From Rostratula benghalensis (lineage: Eukaryota > Chordata > Aves > Charadriiformes > Rostratulidae), in NCBI GenBank assembly GCA_013399305.1, contig VXAI01000181.1, positions 575,573-639,572 of the forward strand: 64,000 bases of DNA, in the 5' to 3' direction. Below are positions 12,883 through 23,785 of the stretch, piece by piece. A model generated the notes under the pieces. The model searched no databases. It was not told the origin of the DNA and was given only the letters and a program-made list of their open reading frames with translations. Each line of letters starts with the position of its first letter. Position 1 is the stretch's first letter. Made by a program: the position numbers and the translations under genes.

Positions 12883-13090
12883 TCCAATTTAATTTGGGAC
12901 GAAGGGGTCATATTGATCCTATTGATCCTGGAAAGCCTGGGACACTTGAGCTGGCAACTCGCTGCTGCTTCTCCACCTCCTGGTCCCAGTTACATATTAC
13001 CATGCCAGCCCTCTGTGCACAGCTCCCCCCGTTTTGCACAGTTGTGGGATGGACATAACACAATGAAATGTAAGAAAGGCCATTAATTAC

Positions 13091-13336
13091 CACATGCTGG
13101 GACGTCACAAATCTCAGACTTAAAGTTCTCATCTAAGGTGAAGCACCACGGGGCGTCCTTCTGGTTCCCGGGGTTGCGGCAGTAGGAGTGGCCCCCGTTG
13201 AGCTCGGGGTACCTGATGGCAGTGAAGGTGTGGGTGTGGGGGTACTGCGAGTTCCAGGGCTGGCACTGCCGCCCCGACCGCGTCACGCTCACCGTCCCCC
13301 GGTAGTCGACTCCCGTGCTGTTGTAGCATTTGTGGT
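13091..13336 (-). CDS. ROR1: ROR1 exon 7: kringle domain
   Basis: This 246-base exon encodes 81 full codons ([13 protein letters not shown] to EICDVPAC). Six cysteines in the kringle pattern are visible: HKC, RQC, SYC, PWC, EIC and PAC. The kringle hallmarks [10 protein letters not shown] and [10 protein letters not shown] are present, and NST is an N-glycosylation sequon. The acceptor is TTTTTTCAG and the donor is GTAATT from 13090. The long upstream open frame to 13646 is AT-rich intron read-through. The last base G plus AT of exon 8 makes Asp, giving PACDYKDSKEKNK. The kringle is the membrane-proximal extracellular module. Confidence 0.97.
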
Positions 13337-13404
13337 CTGAAAAAAAACCAAGAAAAAATTTTAAAAAAAACCCCAACCAAAACCCACAACTAACCTCAAA
13401 TAAT

Positions 13405-13483
13405 GAAATAAAGTAGAAAATATTAACAAAATAACAAAATAAAATAATAAAATGAAATGAAATGAAATAAAATAATGAAGTAC
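13405..13483. repeat. A-rich imperfect simple repeat (AAAAT/GAAAT)
   Basis: Runs of AAAATAATAAAATG and (GAAAT)n units next to the kringle exon acceptor. On the minus strand it is T-rich and produces a spurious upstream reading frame rich in Phe, Ile and Tyr. Confidence 0.75.
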
Positions 13484-14067
13484 CAAAGCAACAGTTGGTG
13501 ATGGCAAGGCAGGCGGCCAATACACGCCGGGAGCCGCCGGCATCCCCCAGCCCCAGTAAAGGGCTGCTGGCCCGGGGCCGGGAAACCCAGTTTGGGAGCA
13601 CGGGCTCCCAATTTGCTGCGGCTGTAAGGCAGGGCCTGCTTTGCATTCACATTCCTGGGAGGATTTAAAGCTTATGCTTCTGTAATGAAAACAGCTTATG
13701 CCAAGCGTTTTTAATATAAGATACACACAAAAGAAGTAAAAACTACAGTGGGAACCTGAATCGCGGCCATTATTTTCATAGGAAGGTGGAGAATTTGTGG
13801 GAGCCACGTTTTATATTTGACTATTCAGATGGACAAGGGCTGGTGCACAGGGCTGAAGCCCAGCCTGATCAAAGAGCCAGCTCAGCCCATGCCTAAAATT
13901 AGGCTTTCTTAGGCAGGGACAGCCATGGACCCTGCCCCTAGAGATGTTCCTCCCTCCGGAGACTGCAGGAGGACAGGGGAGGGCTGAAGCTACTGATGGT
14001 GCTCAGTATTCACATGCTTATGTTGTCGTGCTTTCCAACATCACATTAATTAGAAAACTGAACTGAA

Positions 14068-14458
14068 ATTTCTTTATTTTACCATTTTGTTCGAAAGGCA
14101 AACAAAACATCTGAGACAGAGCGAGCTGGGTTTCCAAGTGGGAAAACACAGAATTAGCATAAATCAAATGGAAAGCTTTTTTTTTTAAACATTACAAGGA
14201 AACAGTGGGGTCTATATTTGCAAACACAGATTAGATAGTAGGAAGAAATTCTTTGCTGGGAGGGTGGTGAGGCACTGGAACAGGTTGCCCAGAGAAGTTG
14301 TGGATACTCCATCCCTGGAAATGTTTAAGGCCAGGCTGGAGGGGGCTTGGAGCAACCTGGGCTGGTGGGAGGTGTCCCTGCCTAGGGCAGGGGGGTTGGA
14401 ACTTGATGATCTTTAAGGTCCCTTCCAACTCAAATCATTCTGAGTCTATGATTCTATG
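14068..14458 (+). mobile_element. Chimeric unit B: non-CR1 head joined to CR1 3' end
   Basis: The CR1 part runs from about 14228 (AGATTAGATAGTAGGAAG) to the tail TCTATGATTCTATG at 14456. The head (14068-14227) matches the head of unit A in intron 8. The CR1 part differs in type from unit A: it has GAGGCACTGGAACAGGTTGCC and AGAAGTTGTGG, as in the copy at 61630, where unit A has GAGAGCCTGGCCCAGGTTGC and AGAAGCTGTGG. Confidence 0.75.
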
Positions 14459-14694
14459 AAAAGACCTGGAACCAATAAACAGCATTTAGCGTGAGCCCAC
14501 AGGCAGCTGAAAAAATAACTGAAAATAATATTTCTGAGTTTCTACCTGCTCTAGAGTAGGGGAGAAGCTCGGGAGCTGGGTAATTCAAGAGCACAGAATC
14601 TGTGAGCTTTCAAAGCCCATCCCCAGCTCGGGTGCACAAGCCCTTCCAGGCAACCTTTTCACAGCTGTACTTCTTGCAGGGAGTTTTCACTTAC

Positions 14695-15012
14695 TTTTAT
14701 TTATGGGATCTGCCATTGGGATCCCGATGCGGATACAGTTGACAGCTTCGGGGCTATCTGGCTGGGGAAGGTCTTCGCAGTTGGGCAGCTTTAATCTCAT
14801 CAGAATCATGGGATTAGACCTTGCAAAAATATACTCTGTCTGACACAGGACATTTTCCAGGATTTCGCATTCGTCGCGGCACAGGTCTCGGGGCTTGGGA
14901 GCGGACGAAGTCTCGTCGCAGTAGGGGAAGGCGTAATGGCACAGCGAAGGAATGGCAAACTGGGAACATTTATCTGACAAATGGCTGGAAGTGCCAATCA
15001 TGGTGAAGGCAG
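14695..15012 (-). CDS. ROR1: ROR1 exon 6: remainder of frizzled domain
   Basis: This 318-base exon encodes 105 full codons, from [15 protein letters not shown] to [10 protein letters not shown], and holds the remaining eight cysteines of the ten-cysteine frizzled fold (DKC, SLC, PYC, DLC, DEC, VLC, NCED and VNC). The acceptor is TTTTCCAG before 15012 and the donor is GTAAGT from 14694. Its final base A combines with AC from exon 7 to give Asn before HKC. The sequence is nearly colinear with recalled mammalian ROR1, with no indels noticed. Confidence 0.97.
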
Positions 15013-16545
15013 CTGGAAAATACACAAAAAGGGATTTTACTTAACCCACTGGGAATGTTCTTCCTGCGCTCTTGCCTTCCCGGCGTAACCCTCGCTTCCC
15101 ATTGTCACCGTTATTTTCAGATGTGCAGGTGATGACCTGGCCTTGCAGAAGAACAGTGTGCTAATTACACTGAAAATTAGTAACAATGCTGATTTTGCTG
15201 ACATAGAAAATACATTTGGTTTTCAACAAGGGATTAATGTTAAGTATGCTACCAAAATCCCAAACCTAATTATACTTTTTTCCCCTCCCCCCAAATAATT
15301 GATAACAGTTTGCAAAGTCATTTAATATTTGGACATCTTTTACCCAGCAGGTACAAACCCAAATCCCTGCAGGCTGCAGGATGACAGTACCAGCACCTTT
15401 GTGGAAGATGACAACTTTGGTAATATTCCAAATGACTTTTCAAACAAAATAAATGACAGGAGATTACAAACTGTTGACTGCATAGAAACCATCAGCCCTT
15501 CCTGTGAGCTACCCCAAAGTCTTTTTTGCAATGCTGACAGCATTTACAAATCGAAGGAAGGACACCCTAGGGGGAAGAGAAATCCGGGATATTCTGACAG
15601 CAAGAGAAAGTGTTCATATGGGCAAGATGATTTCTGGGCAGGATCTGGCTGAGATTAATGAATAAAAAACCCAGAGAAGCACCGTGATACTCAGGAGGTT
15701 TGAATTCAGCACAGCATCTCTTACAAAACCAATGAAAAATAGTTCTTTACTAAATCTAAAGGGAAAACTTGACCTGATGAATTATTTACTTATATATTAT
15801 CTTATGCTGCACCTCTTGTTGTATGCAACAAGAGACTGCACCTCTTGTGGCACTTATGGCTTTCCTAAATCTCACAGGTAATTAGTGACAGAACGAGAGG
15901 GAATGGCCTCAAGCTGCACCAGGGTAGGGTTAGACTGAACATTAGGAAAGAATTTTCCCCAGCAAGAGTGGTCAGAGCCTGGACTGGGCTGCCCAGGGAG
16001 GGGGTTGAGTGCCCATCCCTGGATGTGTTTGAGAGTGGTTGAGATGTGGTGTTGGGGGATGTGGTGTAGGGGAGGAATTTGCAGAGTGGGGTTGATGGCT
16101 GGACTCAATGATCCCAAGGGCCTTTTCCAACCCGAATGATTCTATATGATCTCAACCACCTACTAATAATTAACTAGGTAACTTTAGTAATAATCAACTA
16201 GGTCTGGTCTCCCTTCACTTTTCAAAACTGCTTGGGAAGAGGCAGCTCAAAGTAGCGTTTGCTCCCAGAAGCTGGAGATACACAACCCCTTTTCCTTGGA
16301 AAATCGTATTTTAGTTCCCTTTGGGGTAGCCAGATCAGCAGAGAGCCCCCGACACGGGGGCTGCTCAGACCATCACTCTTTGGAGGACTCCCTCCACAGA
16401 GGAGTGCAGAGAGAGCTTTGTGGCGGGAAGCAGGAGAGGATAAAGAGGAAATAAAAATAGCATTGTAGTTTATAAAATTCTCACAGGTTTTTTTGGGGAA
16501 AAAGACAGCTTCCTGGGAAAGAAGCAGGCGCCTTTATTTACCCAC
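15013..16545 (-). other. ROR1: ROR1 intron 5
   Basis: This 1533-base intron has donor GTGGGT and acceptor TTTTCCAG. It contains one CR1 fragment (15882-16150). The frame at 15329-15652 has no recognisable protein. Confidence 0.92.
15882..16150 (+). mobile_element. CR1 LINE 3' fragment
   Basis: Runs from GTGACAGAACGAGAGGGAATGG through GTTAGACTGAACATTAGG and GGGGTTGATGGCTGGACTC to AATGATTCTATATGAT. It is the same subfamily, in opposite orientation, as 36558-36928. Confidence 0.9.
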
Positions 16546-16673
16546 CTGTAATCTGATTTTCTATTTCCCCTTGCATATGCAAAGACTCCATGTAAATGGT
16601 TCGATTCCCAATAAATCGCGCGCAGGCAATCCCCCGATAGGGCTGGCAAAACCCATCCTCTTCATACTCATCC
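16546..16673 (-). CDS. ROR1: ROR1 exon 5: start of frizzled-type cysteine-rich domain
   Basis: This 128-base exon gives 42 full codons from [12 protein letters not shown] to GEIENQIT. It carries the first two cysteines of the frizzled-like domain (GFC and GIAC) and the N-glycosylation sequon NRT. The acceptor is TTTCAG just before 16673. The donor reads G|GTGGGT, the least consensus-like donor in the gene and a possible weak point for splicing. Exon 6 completes the last codon (G|CT, Ala). The domain is the Wnt-binding module of the extracellular part. Confidence 0.97.
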
Positions 16674-17036
16674 CTGAAATCAATCACAAGCACAAAAGGG
16701 TGAGACATTTCCCGTGCAACTTCCCAACACAACGTCCCCACAGGGAGCTGGAACCTGTATTCTCCCAGGCCAAAGCAAAGGGCTCACTGGGTTTGTCCTG
16801 CGCTCCAGGATTTGTTCTGGGGGACACACAAACAGTCACCCAGCACAGGAGACACCCCCACTGCCACCCCTGTTGTCCCCTCCAGCAAGAGCCTGTGATA
16901 AGGGATCAGATGGTCTTTAGGTACCGTGTGCCCCGGGTGATTCTCACCCTAAAGGGTTCCCACGTTGCTGCAGGCAGTTTTCAGTATCTCACAAATATAG
17001 GGATTATATCCCAATATTCTTGAATATTTATTTATT

Positions 17037-17077
17037 AAAAAACAAAACAAAACCAAACCAAAAACCAAACAAAACTT
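17037..17077. repeat. A-rich (CAAAA/CCAAA)n tract
   Basis: Imperfect CAAAA/ACCAAA repeats. Confidence 0.75.
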
Positions 17078-18923
17078 CAGCTGTCTGGTAAGAACAGTTG
17101 GTGGCATTTCAGGTTAGACAGAAAGTGCATCAATGTTATAGGAAATTAATGGTTTTTGCATGAGGGAAAAGGCTACATTCAGGAATATACCCAGCCTTGG
17201 TTCCAAGAGAAAGGATAAACTGCCTGATAAAAACCATTGATGTTTATTTAAAGCAGCCAACGTGCTGTTTTCTCTTTTTGAGCCAAACTTGTCCTTGATA
17301 TTGATAAACATAGCAGGAAGAGTCATGCCAGCAGAGACGTTATTTAAAGCGTATACAGAAAATCAAACCACTCCCAGCACTGATACCCTTGAAATAGGAA
17401 ATGTTTCTTCAATCTTCCATGAGTGTGGTAACAGTTATTGCTAAAACAGAACCAAAGCTAAGACGGGAGTTAAATAGCCAGATTTCTTTCATTAGGTGCT
17501 TTGTTTTATGCAATATAGGAGACATTTAATACATAAATCCAGATGTGAAATTATTTGCCAATATTCTTCAAACAAAGCAAAGAAAGGAAATTACTAAACC
17601 TCTGAAGACCAGAGCAGTCATTGCTTATTTTGAAGAGATAACCAACAGCCAAGTGCTGGCACACAACAGATAGTTTTATGGATGTTCCGAGGAGGGGTTT
17701 GCATACGTGAGTGCTGAAACATCCACCCAACTCCATGAATCAGCTCTTTTACTTTCTTGCTGTGAGAACCCACTTGGAGATATTTGGAACACATTTTTCT
17801 GGAAATACAGACACCTGGGCTCTGCCTACAGGATGGTGCTTAAGTAAAATTTGCTGATAATTTCTCCATTATTGATGCCGGTACCCACCCAAGACAGCTA
17901 TGATATGGCTCTCACGTAAGAAAAAATGGTACTGGAATATCCCTGAGTACGATTACAGCTGGGCAGGAGACAGGTTCCTTTCTTTGTGTGCTTTTTTCTT
18001 TTTTTTTTTTTTTTAAGAATTCATCCTCCCTCAGATGCCCAAGGCCTAACAGTGGCATCAGACTATGCCTTAATAGGGAAGAAAAAGAAAATTTAAGAAA
18101 AAAAATAATCAGAGCTTTTTTAATCAACTCTGCCATTAAGTTTAACAAAAGACACTTTCATCCCCTCCTGAAGACCTTGGCTGTGAGAGCTTGGAAATGC
18201 AAATCACATTTAGCCTCTTTGAAGTCACCCACCCATTGTGTGCATGGCTTAGAGAGAGCGGCCCAGCCTCCAGCCAGGCTCCCCAGAGCCCTGTCACAGT
18301 GGCCAGGGCCAGCTAATGGGATTAGTGGGAAGAAGTGCCAGGATCGCCTTCCAGGACACCTCAAACATCTCCCAGCACTCCTCTGCTACCAGCTCACGCG
18401 GTGCTGTTATCCAGTTCACGGGGAGAAGCTAGACACCATGGATTAACCGCGGTAATTTATGACTGTGAAGACAAGGGGGGTGTGGGAAAGAGGGACGGTA
18501 GAGATGGAAACCTCCTCCTTCCACAGACATCTCACCATCAGTTGAGAAATCAACGGGAAGGGCTCCAGGCTTCATTGGATGATGGTCCCAAGATGTTCCT
18601 GAGTACGCTGAAAATTGGATTGCAAAAGCGCAATCCTTAAACTGCCAATTCAACTCTTAATTAACTGGAGTGATAGTAGGCTCAGATGTCTCAGATAATG
18701 GATAGTATTCAGCTAAAAGATGCTCTGAGATGTAAACACAGACACACAACCACAACCATGTGTGGAATCAGCTCTGGCGAAAATATTTTTATTCTGTTGG
18801 TTTTTGAAGAGAAGACAAAACAGCTGAAACCTGAGCTGAAAACCCTCAACAGCTACTGCAGGTTCTGGAGGTCAATTCTCCACTTCCTAATCAATAGATC
18901 CCACAACAGGGATAGGAAATATG

Positions 18924-19111
18924 GGTGAGAGCCTGGCCCAGGTTGCCCCGAGAAGCTGTGGCTGCCCCATCCCTGGAGGGGTTCAAGGCCAGGTTGGAGG
19001 GAGCTTGGAGCAACCTGGGCTGGTGGGAGGTGTCCCTGCCCAGGGCAGGGGGGTTGGAACTGGATGATCTTTAAGGTCCCTTCCAACCCAAACCATTCTG
19101 TGATTCTATGA
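18924..19111 (+). mobile_element. CR1 LINE 3' end, 5'-truncated
   Basis: Starts at GGTGAGAGCCTGGCCCAGG and ends with ACCATTCTGTGATTCTATGAT. At about 188 bases it is a typical short CR1 insertion with an intact tail, of the same type as 23786 and 34757. Confidence 0.94.
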
Positions 19112-20011
19112 TAATTTATCATTTATTTGTTATTTATTATAATTTCTTATGGCATGTAACTTGGGGACTAGACCTAACAGCAACTGCTCTTGGAGGCCAT
19201 CAGGCATTGCAGTTTAAGCAGACAACTGGTTGGAGAAGACAGTACCAGGAGGAACGTCATTAACATACCAACAAAGCAAATTCACCTCACAACCAGCCTC
19301 AGCTTTGAAGTAAAGAAGATTTAATGGCAATAGCTGCACACAGCAAGGATTGTGAATGAGGAGGGACATCAATTTACCTGGATGGAAATGCCCCCAGGAG
19401 CAGGATCTGGGAGATAATCTCAGGTGATGATCAGAGTAAAGAGGAGAGCCTGGACCCCACCACCTCAGCCCCTGGGGCTGCATGCCAGCCTTGAATTCAC
19501 AGAGGGAAAGCATAAGATTAGGAGCTCAAAGGAGCAGGCACTACTTTGAATTGCTTTGGAAATCACCTGCATAACGGGGCAGAAGGACACATCAAGTGAA
19601 AGGAAGAAGAGCATCTGAGTATGACAGAAGGACCCTTGAGACAGGAGAGGAGGTGGTCCCCTGGTGTCTGCTCCCTAAGCTGCTCTGCCAGGGAATGGTG
19701 ATCAAGAAGGGAAGTACCCAGCCCTGGGGTTCCTCTATTGCTCCTGACACCTATCAGGAGCTCCAAATAGTGGCTTCCACGATAGAAGTCCTGATCATGG
19801 CTGGTAGCACTTCATTGTGGTGAAGTTATTTATTGGCATGTGCTCATCAATGAAGATGTGGCCACATCTCCCTCCCTGGCTCCCTTTCTCGATCGTTCCT
19901 TGTCAGCCATCCAGGTCACACAGAATCCCTTCTTGCCTCAGCATCTCTTTAGGATGTCTCTTCCCTTCCTTCCCCTCCTGCAGCTCAGGATGGAAATGTT
20001 TATATAAATTG

Positions 20012-20068
20012 TAGAATTGCCCAGGATGGAAGGAACCTTTCAGATCATCCAGTTCCACTCTGTTTTCT
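20012..20068 (-). mobile_element. CR1 3' end relic, antisense
   Basis: TAGAATTGCCCAGGATGGAAGG, then ACCTTTCAGATCATCCAGTTCC, resembles the reversed CR1 3' terminus. It is short and diverged. Confidence 0.55.
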
Positions 20069-20984
20069 CTTTGGGCCTTTAAATACCTCATAGTCTTGAT
20101 GTTTACCTTGGAGCTGGCCCATTGGTTTTAGATCCTGCTGCGGTTTCCCCTGCAACAATACTTCTGGCTTCAGGTAATAATAGTACCATGGATTAAATTT
20201 ACACTATACTCAGGTGTCTTTAAGTATCCAATTGCGCAAAGTTCACAGAAGACTAAGAGCTTTGAAGGGTGTCCACACCAATTCACTAATGTAATCCAAC
20301 CTAACCCATCAACACGGGATGCACTGGATCTTCAGGCAGCCCAGACTTGAGCAGCATCTTTCTTTCTATGGATTAGAGGCTGCCCAGAAAGATCAGCACC
20401 GTAGTAAGGTCTGGGTACATCTGAATATGAGAAAGTGTCTGTACACATAAAAGGACCCTGACCTTCACATATAGTTTAAGATGGCAAAGGTCTCAACACG
20501 GGTCACCAAGACGGAGCCAGAAGGAGAGAGCAAGTCACAGCACACAAAAAAATTTGGAAACAACTGACAAAGAATTCACTGTCACCGCCTGGGTTCATTT
20601 CCCCCTCTTCAACTCCCTTTTGTTTCGTGCTAGCAATATTTACATCTGTCAGCCCTGGGTCACCAGCAGCTTTTCACATACTGAAACGTTAACAAAATAA
20701 TAAACCAACCCTAAACCAGAGAACGGCTGGTGCAAAGTCCTGCTTCTCCTCCTTCCCTTTGTATCTCGCTCAGACCCTCCCAATGGCTTCCTTGGTGGTA
20801 CCTCACTGCACAGAGAGCTCCTGCTCTTCAGCCTGAGACACCTCTTTCACCTCATCTGAATGTGGCACATTAAAGATGTAAACAGGAGTGCAAACGGGTG
20901 CTGATGGCTCCACGTGCAAAGGTCTCACAGTGAATGAAAAAGGACATTCAGGAAAGGCTGAGGAGTTTGAAACTGGGTCTCAAA

Positions 20985-21126
20985 CCATCCATCCATCCAT
21001 GCATCCATGCATCCATCCATCCATGCATCCATGCATCCATCCATCCATGCATCCATGCATCCATCCATCCATCCATCCATCCATCCATCCATCCATCCAT
21101 CCATCCATCCATCCATCCATCCATCA
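20985..21126. repeat. (ATCC)n array with 24-base higher-order units
   Basis: Three exact copies of a 24-base unit (three ATCC, then two ATGC-containing steps) occupy 20987-21058. They are followed by about 17 pure ATCC units to about 21126. Open frames through it (Pro-Ser-Ile-His or Trp-Met-Asp-Gly repeats) are artefacts of the tetranucleotide. Confidence 0.97.
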
Positions 21127-21197
21127 CCATCCATCGCTGGGTCAGCAGCACTGCCGCATCCCGGCGCTGTCGCACCTGTGATGGAGATGTTCCTCTT

Positions 21198-21912
21198 ACA
21201 GAATCATACAGAATTGGTATGACTGGAGAGGACGTCAGAGATCACCCAGTCCAACCATACACAAAAACCATAACCCACACCCTACAGTCTTGGTCACTAG
21301 GGCATGCCCTGAAGTGCCACATCTACACATTTCTGAAATACCTCCAGCGATGGTAGCTCCACCACCTCCCTGGGCAGGCCCTTCCAGTGCCTGACCACTC
21401 TCTCAGTAAAGTCATTCTTCCTAATATCTAATCTGAACCTCCCCTGACACAGCTTCAGACCATTTCCTCTGGTCCTGTCATTCACTGGGGAGAAGAGACC
21501 AACACCCACCTCTCTACACCTTTTTTTCAGGGAGTTGTAGAGGGCAAGGAGGTCTCTCCTCAGCCTCTTCTTCTCCAGACTAAACATGTCCACTTCCCTC
21601 AGCCTCTCCTCATAGGACTTGTTCTCCACCAGCTTGGTAGCTCTCCTCTGGACATGCTCCAGCCCCTCAATGTCCTTCTTGTAGTGAGGGGCCCAGAACT
21701 GAACACAGCACTCAAGGTGAGGCCTCACCAGTGCCCAGTACAGAGGCACCACTGTGCCTACTTCCCTGCTCCTGCTGGCCACACTATTCCTGATACAAGC
21801 CAGGATGCTGTTGGCCTTCTTGGCCACCTGGACAACACTGTAAAGCCAGTTGTCCAGCAACATCCCCAGGTCCTTTTCTGCTGGGCAGCTTCCCAGCCAC
21901 TCTGCCCCGGTA
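21198..21912 (-). mobile_element. CR1 LINE fragment with long open ORF2 C-terminus, antisense
   Basis: Starts at the reversed 3' end (CAGAATCATACAGAATTGG) and runs about 715 bases inward. The minus-strand frame 21297-21863 stays open for about 188 codons. It shows the CR1 ORF2 C-terminal signature ([20 protein letters not shown], then [20 protein letters not shown] and [14 protein letters not shown]). It lacks the polymerase core and the endonuclease, so it is not autonomous. Confidence 0.95.
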
Positions 21913-22817
21913 AAGGGGAAGAGTCTTCTTCACTCTCAGTAAAGGTTCCCCCGTTACTGACATCTACCACTTCCCGCATCCCAAAAACTCCCTGGCCTAT
22001 TCCAGGCCACAGCAAGACCAGCAGAGACAGCAGAACTGAGCGTCACGGACACTGCCAAGACAGTCTGTCGTTAACAGAAGCTCCCCAGGGGGCTGTTTCC
22101 TATGGGAGATACAGTAATGCATAAATAAGTGAAAGGAAAGGGAGGAGGGACCAAAATCTCTGGGATCCCAGAGGAGGTTGTTACGGTGGATGGTATCAGG
22201 AGAGATCTCTTTATCTCATTCACTCGTGGGCTGATGGCTCCAGGGAATGGAAAAGTTGCTTTGTCCTTTCTGGTGCTGTCTGAAACGGGGGAGAATTTCT
22301 AATTTCCTCTGACTTGAAATAGCAGCAGCTTTTTAAGCATCCCTAAAGCAAAGCAGGCAAAGCAGCTCACAGCAGCCAAAAAGCTGCTGATAATAATCTG
22401 TTTGCAACTTGTTTCTTATCATCTCGCCCTAAACCTGGAGGGGCTGCAGGGAACCCACCAAGCACATCTCTGCAGTCCACTACAAACCACTCTACAAACC
22501 ACTGCTCGAAGATTCTCTCAAGTCCAGTTCCCAACACGCTGCCTTTTCTTTCCCAGTCTCATTCCAAAATACCAGACATTGCCCGAATCTAAACACCATC
22601 CCCAGCAAATGTCAACAACGGGTCCAGGAACTTAGCTGAGCAAAAGCTTTGTAACCAGGCTTTAACATGAGTTTACTTACAAGCATTTAATAAATTAATA
22701 GAAACACTGGGCCTTGTGAGATCATGCTGGATTTATTTTTACAATATCCAGTGCATTAAAAATACATATCCCAAAGATGGTGTAATCGTGCGGTCATTTC
22801 TACCACACCCCATGCAT

Positions 22818-22841
22818 TCCCCCCCCCCTTTTTTTTTTTTC
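22818..22841. repeat. C-run followed by T-run
   Basis: Adjoining poly-C and poly-T homopolymers within AT-rich intron sequence. Confidence 0.8.
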
Positions 22842-23785
22842 CCTTTTCCTTTAAGAAGGATTTGCATGAGTACCCATGAATAACAAATACAGGGCTAATG
22901 TTGATACTTGAGCCAAAATGGGCAAAGGAGAGATGTAGGACAAGGCAGAACGAAGTCCCAAATGCTGTGTGTGTCCCAAGACAAGAGGCAAGAGCATTGC
23001 TCTCCCTCCCGATGCCTGGTCCAGCCCCAGCCCGCTATGATAGAGACACAGGATCACTGGATTACCATTATTTTGGTAACCAAATCTCTAACTGGCAGCA
23101 ATGTAAATAGGGGAGCATACACAGAGACAGGGAGGATTAATAAAAGCAGTGGGGGAAAGGACATCATAACATGGAGTGACACTGGAAGATGGCCCTGTAG
23201 AGCCAGCGGGGGATTAAGGTGTGTGAGCAAAACCAGACTGATTTATGGAGACTTGCCAGTTTGAAGAGCAAAAGCAAATAAATGCTGTATTATCTCTTGA
23301 GATCTCCCAAGTGGAGGTGGAGTAGCTTTGGCTCCCCGTGAAGACCGTCCAGACATTTTTTTTTTTCGCTTACAAAGTGAAAGGCATTTTGTCTTGCTTA
23401 AAGAAAATAATAAATGTTCTGCCATAGCACTAAACTACTCAGAGCTGTTTACTGAAATAATTTATATCTCACAGCAGAGCACTGATGGGAAAAGGCAGCC
23501 AGCGTTGCCTAGTTCAGACAACCAAGTGCTTTATACCCTTCTCTCCCAAGGAAAAAGTGCTGCTTGCTGCAGGGGGACAGCAGAAATGCAAGTGGATGGC
23601 TCTGCTCCCATCCTCCTGGCACAGGAAAGTCTGCCCGGTGCCTGGGGAGACTCCTCTGCCCTCGCAAGGGTGGCACCAAAGTCAAGCATTAATTCCTGCT
23701 TAATGCTTGAGTCATGCACCCACAAACCTGCAACCCAGAACTGGGATGCTTTAGGGGAGGTGGGTTCATAATGAATATATGCACT

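Larger units (their letters stand above)
8371..13090 (-). other. ROR1: ROR1 intron 7
   Basis: This 4720-base intron has donor GTAATT and acceptor CTGTCTCAG. It holds two sense-to-plus CR1 copies (11036-11536 and 12343-12882) and a poly-C run near 10722-10735. No other gene or recognised repeat was found. Confidence 0.9.
13337..14694 (-). other. ROR1: ROR1 intron 6
   Basis: This 1358-base intron has donor GTAAGT and acceptor TTTTCAG. An AAAT/GAAAT-rich tract lies at 13405-13483 and chimeric unit B at 14068-14458. Confidence 0.92.

Noticed and set aside
13337..13807. Minus-strand frame extending upstream of the kringle exon
   Set aside because: It crosses the acceptor TTTTCAG into a T-rich simple repeat, so the residues before HKC are intronic.
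14088..14097. GTTCGAAAGG in the head of unit B as a tRNA-type B box
   Set aside because: Copy A has GTTTGAAAGG, the 3' half of the box does not match, and I see no A box at the right distance. Not enough to call a tRNA-derived SINE.
15329..15652. 107-codon frame in intron 5
   Set aside because: No recognisable domain, no splice partner in phase with ROR1, and composition like the surrounding intron.
20888..21356. Frames encoding Pro-Ser-Ile-His or Trp-Met-Asp-Gly repeats
   Set aside because: They are direct products of reading the ATCC tetranucleotide array.
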